Source: Chlorobiaceae bacterium (GTDB taxonomy: Bacteria; Bacteroidota; Chlorobiia; Chlorobiales; Chlorobiaceae). Taken from it: DNA of 64,000 nt. How positions within the stretch are numbered: position 1 is the stretch's first letter; each line of letters opens with the position of its first letter. The stretch is from contig JAAXWP010000001.1 of NCBI GenBank assembly GCA_013334925.1, positions 62,001-126,000 on the forward strand, written 5' to 3'. The position numbers and the translations under genes are program-made. Under the pieces are notes generated by a model. The model did no database searches and had not been told where the DNA came from. It was given only the letters and a program-made list of their open reading frames with translations. This document shows positions 59,468 through 64,000 of the stretch, piece after piece.

Positions 59468-59971
59468 ATGAACGTCATGGAGTATGCCATCGGGCCGATA
59501 TCGAATGAAGACCGCACATCAGTCATCGACATCTTCAACTACTATGTGGAGCATTCGTTCGCGGCATATCCCGACAAGCGATTGCCCTACGAGGCATTCG
59601 ACCGTTTCCTGCAGATGTCGGGCGGTTTTCCGACAGGGACGATAAGAGACCGGAACGGTATGGTTGCCGGTTTCGGGATGCTGAAGGCGCATAGCGCTAT
59701 GTCCGCATTTTCCCGGACCGTCGAATGGAGCTGCTTCATCCACCCGGATCATACCGGCAAAGGGCTGGGCAGGAAGCTGCTCGACTATCTCGAAAAAGGA
59801 GCGGTCGAACAGGGGATTACCAGCATACTGGCCAGCATATCATCCCTGAATACCGGAAGCATCGCGTTTCATGAGCGCAATGGGTTTACGGCTTGTGGCC
59901 TCTTCAGAAAGGTCGGACAGAAGCATGGTCAGGAGTTTGATACGGTCTGGATGCAGAAAATGCTCAGATAA
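59468..59971 (+). CDS. GNAT N-acetyltransferase, phosphinothricin-type (MnaT-like)
   Basis: The 167 residues carry the GNAT core with FGMLKAHSAMSAFSRTVEWSCFIHPDHTGKGLGRKLLDYLEKGAVEQG, the acetyl-CoA loop GKGLGRK and a late strand IASISSLNTGSIAFHERNGFTACGLFRKVGQKHGQEFDTVWMQKM. This end is characteristic of the Pat/MnaT subfamily, which acetylates amino acid analogues such as methionine sulfoximine. The start may be 59468 or the in-frame ATG at 59477. The upstream frame is a shadow of the preceding gene. Confidence 0.85.
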   Translation: MNVMEYAIGPISNEDRTSVIDIFNYYVEHSFAAYPDKRLPYEAFDRFLQMSGGFPTGTIRDRNGMVAGFGMLKAHSAMSAFSRTVEWSCFIHPDHTGKGLGRKLLDYLEKGAVEQGITSILASISSLNTGSIAFHERNGFTACGLFRKVGQKHGQEFDTVWMQKMLR

Positions 59972-59999
59972 ACTGTACCACCAGACCCCATAGAATATT

Positions 60000-60041
60000 T
60001 CGGGCCCGACCGTCGGTAGAACTTGCCACGATCGGGCCCGA
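60000..60041. terminator. twin-palindrome hairpin between convergent genes
   Basis: The 10-base palindrome tcgggcccga occurs twice (60000-60009 and 60032-60041), which makes a 10-bp stem with a 22-base loop, or two small cruciforms. It lies between the acetyltransferase gene and the minus-strand 778-residue gene, so it may act as a shared terminator; there is no T run on either side. Confidence 0.5.
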
Positions 60042-60059
60042 GTGATTTGAGATCGATCC

Positions 60060-62396
60060 CTACGGATTGATGCGTTCCATCAGGAGTTGCTGGTGTACAT
60101 CGTATCTGACACTCAATCCACTGTTATAGCCGTTGGTCTGCCGTTTGTAGGCGAGCAGGTAGAAGGAGAGCGACGTGAAATACTCGCCTGGCTTGATCCA
60201 GCCGCCCTCGGTTGGCGCGGGCTGGAGCGAGACCGTGATCATGCCCGCATCGCTGAACTCCTGGGTAGTGCCGGTGTAGCCGCTGCAACTGTTATGGACG
60301 CTGCCCGAGATACCATTGAACAACGTCGTCCGGCCTGCCGGAGTGGTTGGATGCGGTTGCGGTGTGGCGCCGGATGGGGTGGTTTTTGAAACCGGCTGGC
60401 TGACCGACAGGGAGATCATCGGGGCCGGGCATCGGGCCATCGACAAGTCGAAGAAATGTACAAAGCCCTCCGGGTCGTTCGCCTTGAAGGTCAGTTCGAT
60501 CGGGGTATTCAACTGGGCGTCGGTCAGACGGAACAGGCCGCAGCCGGAATTTTCCACCAGCGGATCGGTGAACGCCGGTGCCGTCATTCCGAAGTTGAGC
60601 GGATTGTTATGGATGAAGAGCGCGATCATGTCGGTTCCGTTCGGTACCGGATGGCCGGCTCCGTCATAGCAGTCGACCCTTATGTGGAAGGTGCCGGGAG
60701 TCCTGACCCCGCTGACGATATCGTACAGTGCGGTGTTCAGTTGGATGTACCGGTCGAAGTTGGAGAACTCCCAGTCGATGCCGTCCACAAAGATTTCCCG
60801 CTGGATGTTTTTATAGGCCGGAACATTCTGCGCCGGGCCGCCGTCCACATGCAACGCCTGGGTGAACGGGCCTACATCGTCGCCGATGTAACCGGGCAGA
60901 TGGCGTTTTGAAAACCTCGGATGCTTGTAATTCTCGCTGACGAACTGCCAGTTGGCGACGCCCGAGCGTTTGATCCGGATGGTATACCACCTGGCCGTAT
61001 TCTGTGCCACGGTTTTGGCCAGATCGTACATGCAACCTTTGAAATCGATCGTTCCGCACCATGGTGCGCATTCCACGGTAAACCCGGCCAGCGAACTGTT
61101 GACGCTGACGATGCCGTTCTCTTCCAGATAGTTGCTGTAACCGTAGCGCCTCAGGGCTGCCGCCGTGAAGGATGCCGCAGTGTTCTGGTTGCCGCCGATG
61201 AAGACATTGCCGAGACTGCCGATCAGGTTGCCGTTGAAGCACGCCGACGACGGCTGGATCTGCGATTTCGGCAGGCAGAGGTCGATTCTTTTCAGGTTGG
61301 GGACGTTGAAATAGGGCGCGCTTTCGTAAAGGACGTTGTACGGTGAAAAGCTGGTGACCTTCACGATGATGTCGGGATAGGCAACCACGTTGATGCTTTC
61401 TCCGGGAGCGATATCGCTGGTGTCTTCGATATCCGGAAACGTCATGTCGAAAGAGAAGCGGAAAATATAGTTTCCAGCCATGTCGGTGATCGTGTCTCCC
61501 AGCAGCCTGCGGTTGCCGTTTCCCGTGTAAGGACCACCGGCCAGCTCAGCAGCGGTACGGTCGTACTCCTCGAAAGAGAGCGTCGTGTTCGGTGCCGGTG
61601 CGACCGTGCAGTTCCGGGCATAGAGCCCATCGATAACCTTCGCCAGTTCAAGGAGGTTTGACGATTCGATAATCGTGCTCGAGGACTGCTTTCTGACCGA
61701 ATCGATCAGCTGGAAGTTCGCAACCGCGAATTCCGGGTCGGATCTCTCCCTGGTCGACTTGGCTTTTGTCTTTTGCGCAGGGGCCTCCGATTCGATGCGC
61801 TGATACAGCAGCTCGGTATTCGGTTGTGTCGCCTCATTATAGATGTCGATCACGATAGGCTTGAATGGAGCGGGATCGGGAGGCAGCGGGCCGATGATGT
61901 CTTCTTTGGTTCTCTCAGGATAGTACTCCTCGAGAATCTTCCTCAACCTGGCGTTTTTCAGCGCCTCCCTCAGGGCGGCACGGGTTTCGATAACGAATAT
62001 CTGTTTGCGGCAGGGATTGAAAATACAACGCCCGCTATACAGCGATACCTTTCCGTAAAGAATGAAATCGTTGATGTTTACAGGAGTTTTACAGGTCAGG
62101 ATGAGGTCATTGAAATCCTCATCGCCACCGGCGTCATTGGAGAGGATGTCGAATTCATAGTTGCCGCTGACCTGCCGGGGATTGGTCAGTCTGGTGTCGG
62201 ATAACTGGAATCCGGAGCCCGGATTGTTCTGGATCGCTATCGACCATTGCGCTCCGGTGACATGGACAGTTGTGCCTGCTGTGCCGTTGTGCACGCCATT
62301 TCCGGTCGTTGCGCCACTGACGATAAATCGCTGGTCAAAGCTGGCGCTTTTCGATTTCACTGAAACGGTCCAGTTGCCCTGCATTGAGATAATCAT
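60060..62396 (-). CDS. large orphan protein with a GDEDFNDLIL motif
   Basis: The 778-residue product lacks a signal peptide and membrane segments. Residues 1-105 (MIISMQGNWTVSVKSKSASF...FDILSNDAGGDEDFNDLILTC) form a beta-sandwich-like domain with the acidic D-x-G-x-D-x-D-F-N-D pattern seen in calcium-binding secreted proteins. A charged helical stretch (about 140-260) and a central beta region (about 300-420, LLGDTITDMAGNYIFRFSF, transthyretin/Cna-B-like) follow, with many cysteines near 440-470. The C-terminal part contains two further beta-rich segments. AGGAG precedes the ATG. I do not recognise a family and no homolog is named here. Confidence 0.65.
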   Translation of the reverse strand: MIISMQGNWTVSVKSKSASFDQRFIVSGATTGNGVHNGTAGTTVHVTGAQWSIAIQNNPGSGFQLSDTRLTNPRQVSGNYEFDILSNDAGGDEDFNDLILTCKTPVNINDFILYGKVSLYSGRCIFNPCRKQIFVIETRAALREALKNARLRKILEEYYPERTKEDIIGPLPPDPAPFKPIVIDIYNEATQPNTELLYQRIESEAPAQKTKAKSTRERSDPEFAVANFQLIDSVRKQSSSTIIESSNLLELAKVIDGLYARNCTVAPAPNTTLSFEEYDRTAAELAGGPYTGNGNRRLLGDTITDMAGNYIFRFSFDMTFPDIEDTSDIAPGESINVVAYPDIIVKVTSFSPYNVLYESAPYFNVPNLKRIDLCLPKSQIQPSSACFNGNLIGSLGNVFIGGNQNTAASFTAAALRRYGYSNYLEENGIVSVNSSLAGFTVECAPWCGTIDFKGCMYDLAKTVAQNTARWYTIRIKRSGVANWQFVSENYKHPRFSKRHLPGYIGDDVGPFTQALHVDGGPAQNVPAYKNIQREIFVDGIDWEFSNFDRYIQLNTALYDIVSGVRTPGTFHIRVDCYDGAGHPVPNGTDMIALFIHNNPLNFGMTAPAFTDPLVENSGCGLFRLTDAQLNTPIELTFKANDPEGFVHFFDLSMARCPAPMISLSVSQPVSKTTPSGATPQPHPTTPAGRTTLFNGISGSVHNSCSGYTGTTQEFSDAGMITVSLQPAPTEGGWIKPGEYFTSLSFYLLAYKRQTNGYNSGLSVRYDVHQQLLMERINP

Positions 62397-62614
62397 GGTA
62401 CTCTCCTGTTAAATTACCTGGTGACTCTGATAAACACTGGTGACGATCTCCAACTTTCGACAGTGACGACCGGCAGAACAGCACTCGAATTCCTGGAAAC
62501 GGATTCGGAACCATGGTTTGGTTTGTCTGTAAGGCCTTCATGGGAGCTGCTGAATCCCGAAAAAGCCGCCTGCAAAGTGTCACGTGATTGAACTCAAGCC
62601 ATTCTGCTTCTCCG

Positions 62615-62869
62615 TCAGCTCTCCTCTTCTCCGATATCTTCAATCTGGGTGGTTACCGATCCTGTACTTGCATTGCCGTATACGGGACTTTCATTCCGGA
62701 GAATGTCAATGACCCGGGCGAAATTTTCGGCGGTCATATAGGGCGTCTCCTCGCGTTTGTCGTCGAAAGTGGTGAAGTAGAATTTTCCCAGACTGATTTT
62801 CGGATCCCAGAGTGCCTGGTAAGCTTTCAACTGGATCCAACCGTTGGTTCCCTGTGCGCAATGAGGCAT
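62615..62869 (-). CDS. 84-residue orphan upstream of the large protein
   Basis: The product is MPHCAQGTNGWIQLKAYQAL... with a central KFYFTTFDDKREETPYMTAENFARVIDILRNESPVYG and an acidic end IEDIGEEES. It has a very good ribosome binding site (AAGGAGGGG, 7 bases upstream) and is followed after 218 bases by the 778-residue gene on the same strand, so they are probably one transcript. Upstream of the ribosome binding site is the leader caaaccaaacaaa, also found before the edge gene at 63875. No family is recognised. Confidence 0.6.
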   Translation of the reverse strand: MPHCAQGTNGWIQLKAYQALWDPKISLGKFYFTTFDDKREETPYMTAENFARVIDILRNESPVYGNASTGSVTTQIEDIGEEES

Positions 62870-63567
62870 GGTTCACCCCTCCTTTTGTTTGGTTTGCAGA
62901 TAAAACAACACGTACGACAATGAAACGGCGGTCATGACACCTGCACCGCCGGTATAAGATTCCACCATGACAGCAAGCTTCGATGAAGCGATGGTTTCCT
63001 GCCATGACCCGAACGTTGTCGGACGCTCATCGTCCGCAGAGTTCAGGCATATTCTGGCAGATCGAAAACCAGACGTAACGGCAGGGCGCGTTTCGGCAGC
63101 CTTATTTCAAAAAAAGAAAGGAGCCCCGTCGAAAATGGACTGTCAACGGCTGTACTGATGAACTGATAAGCCTGGGGACTCGATGATCCCGGGCAATGGG
63201 GATTGCTGCTGTCTGGCGTTAAAAGCGGACCTGCGAATCAGAAAAACCGACTGCCTAACCGGCAAATTTCGACTACTGACGGGTACTGCCTGAACTGCTG
63301 GGAGTACAGATAGAAAGGAAGGTATCAACACTCATACGATACGAAACAGGGCACATGACTGCAAGTCTCGTGTGTGAAGAGTATGACAATGGCGCTGCCG
63401 TGTGACATGATACAGGTGCATTAACTCATTATTTCTTCGCCAACAACAGGACTTTTATCAGTTGAGCATTTTCCGAGAAACGGGTTCGGCTGTTTTACAC
63501 CGGGAAAACAACACGTGCATGGATTTGGATGAACCCTTGAGTTCGGCACCGTCTTGGAGGCTTTAAG
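62870..63567. other. intergenic region between divergent orphan genes
   Basis: About 700 bases with no frame of recognisable coding quality. Both ends contain translation leaders for divergent genes. A possible micro-ORF follows at 63568. No long repeat or tRNA is seen. Confidence 0.5.
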
Positions 63568-63684
63568 ATGTTGATGGTGATATTTTTAGCATCGCTGGGG
63601 GCAATGGCCGCTGATCTCGTGCGGCTGCAATCAGATGCATATATACTATTGTGGCTGAATTTTATGTGTTGTTATTTTATGTGA
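63568..63684 (+). CDS. candidate 38-residue hydrophobic micro-ORF
   Basis: ATG 63568 follows ggagg with 8 bases of spacing. The product is a single hydrophobic helix rich in Leu, Met and aromatic residues: MLMVIFLASLGAMAADLVRL followed by QSDAYILLWLNFMCCYFM. It could be a small membrane peptide, but the frame is short and the ribosome site could be chance. Not listed by length-based gene callers. Evidence is only the motif and hydrophobic composition. Confidence 0.25.
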   Translation: MLMVIFLASLGAMAADLVRLQSDAYILLWLNFMCCYFM

Positions 63685-63874
63685 TAAAGTTGTTGTATAT
63701 AGTGATCGGGGTCAGTACATAGTATTATTTCCGCTATTGAACCGAAGCGGTTTTCGTCATGATATCGTTGAACAAGGGGCGCACGGTTCTGGATGATTGC
63801 TTCATGATGCGAGGATGTTCTTTGCCTCTGTTTCGAGTTCTGGCTTTCAAACCAAACAAACGGGAGCAAGTAAA

Positions 63875-64000
63875 ATGTTGCCACTCGAATTTGCTGCATG
63901 GTCCCTCTATACCGGACCGGCCAACCTGAACAACATCATCGACGATCCATCCTGTCCATGGGTGGTCGGTCGATGGACCGGGATCAATGGCGATACATCT
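63875..64000 (+). CDS. orphan gene, cut by window edge
   Basis: The ATG at 63875 follows cgggagc with a good spacing, and 42 codons are open to the window end: MLPLEFAAWSLYTGPANLNN, then IIDDPSCPWVVGRWTGINGDTS. The rest is outside the window. The leader immediately before the ribosome site, caaaccaaacaaa, matches that of the minus-strand 84-residue gene at 62869. I do not recognise the product. Confidence 0.5.
   Translation, partial: MLPLEFAAWSLYTGPANLNNIIDDPSCPWVVGRWTGINGDTS

Noticed and set aside
63672-63899. 75-codon minus-strand frame at the right edge
   Set aside because: Overlaps the leader and start of the plus-strand gene that has a good ribosome binding site.

Overview
The window looks like a chromosomal segment of a green sulfur bacterium (Chlorobi), probably Chlorobaculum-like. 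The strongest pointer is a 2-vinyl/3-vinyl (bacterio)chlorophyllide hydratase of the BchF/BchV family at 58714-59196. The moderately high GC content, occasional TTG/GTG starts with clear AGGAG-type ribosome binding sites, and a str-S10-spc-alpha block lacking adk between secY and map all fit. No rRNA, CRISPR array, intact prophage or intact insertion sequence was seen. Species assignment is inference.

Layout. 1-3811 (minus): an edge-truncated class V aminotransferase, then tsaD-yajC-carA. 3834-9457 (plus): a small membrane protein, a MoxR AAA ATPase with DUF58, a BatD-like membrane protein, BatA and BatB, and a 95-residue orphan. 9616-14226: a ClpB-like protein that stops after its first ATPase domain, then a two-gene cassette of P-loop ATPases behind an AT-rich leader with inverted repeats. 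14410-18859: a Ysc84/SYLF protein, gatB, a MITE-like repeat, xseB, obgE, a short ArgA-like acetyltransferase and HPr. 18890-27731: seven tightly packed genes for surface glycan assembly (three GT4-type and one GT2 glycosyltransferase, a methyltransferase, a Wzx-like flippase, a YfhO-type membrane protein). 28136-30887: a WYL regulator, an orphan, and a PASTA protein without a kinase.

31343-51184 is the str, S10, spc and alpha translation superoperon: rpsL-rpsG-fusA-tuf, a hairpin terminator, then rpsJ through rplQ including secY, map, infA, rpmJ and rpoA. A tRNA-Gly(TCC) gene lies inside it between rplN and rplX. Downstream are rsmG (convergent), a ManC-like mannose-1-phosphate guanylyltransferase with an altered signature motif, and cysS with a strong terminator.

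54911-64000 is looser. It holds a small Lys/Ala-rich ORF broken by one homopolymer frameshift, a Rieske-glutamate synthase fusion, several small membrane proteins around the bacteriochlorophyll hydratase, a GNAT acetyltransferase, and an orphan minus-strand module (a 778-residue protein carrying a GDEDFNDLIL motif, plus an 84-residue partner). Across an intergenic gap of about 1 kb an edge-truncated plus-strand gene starts with the same leader sequence as the 84-residue gene. That orphan module and the paired ATPases are the best candidates for undescribed systems. Their functions cannot be read from sequence alone.
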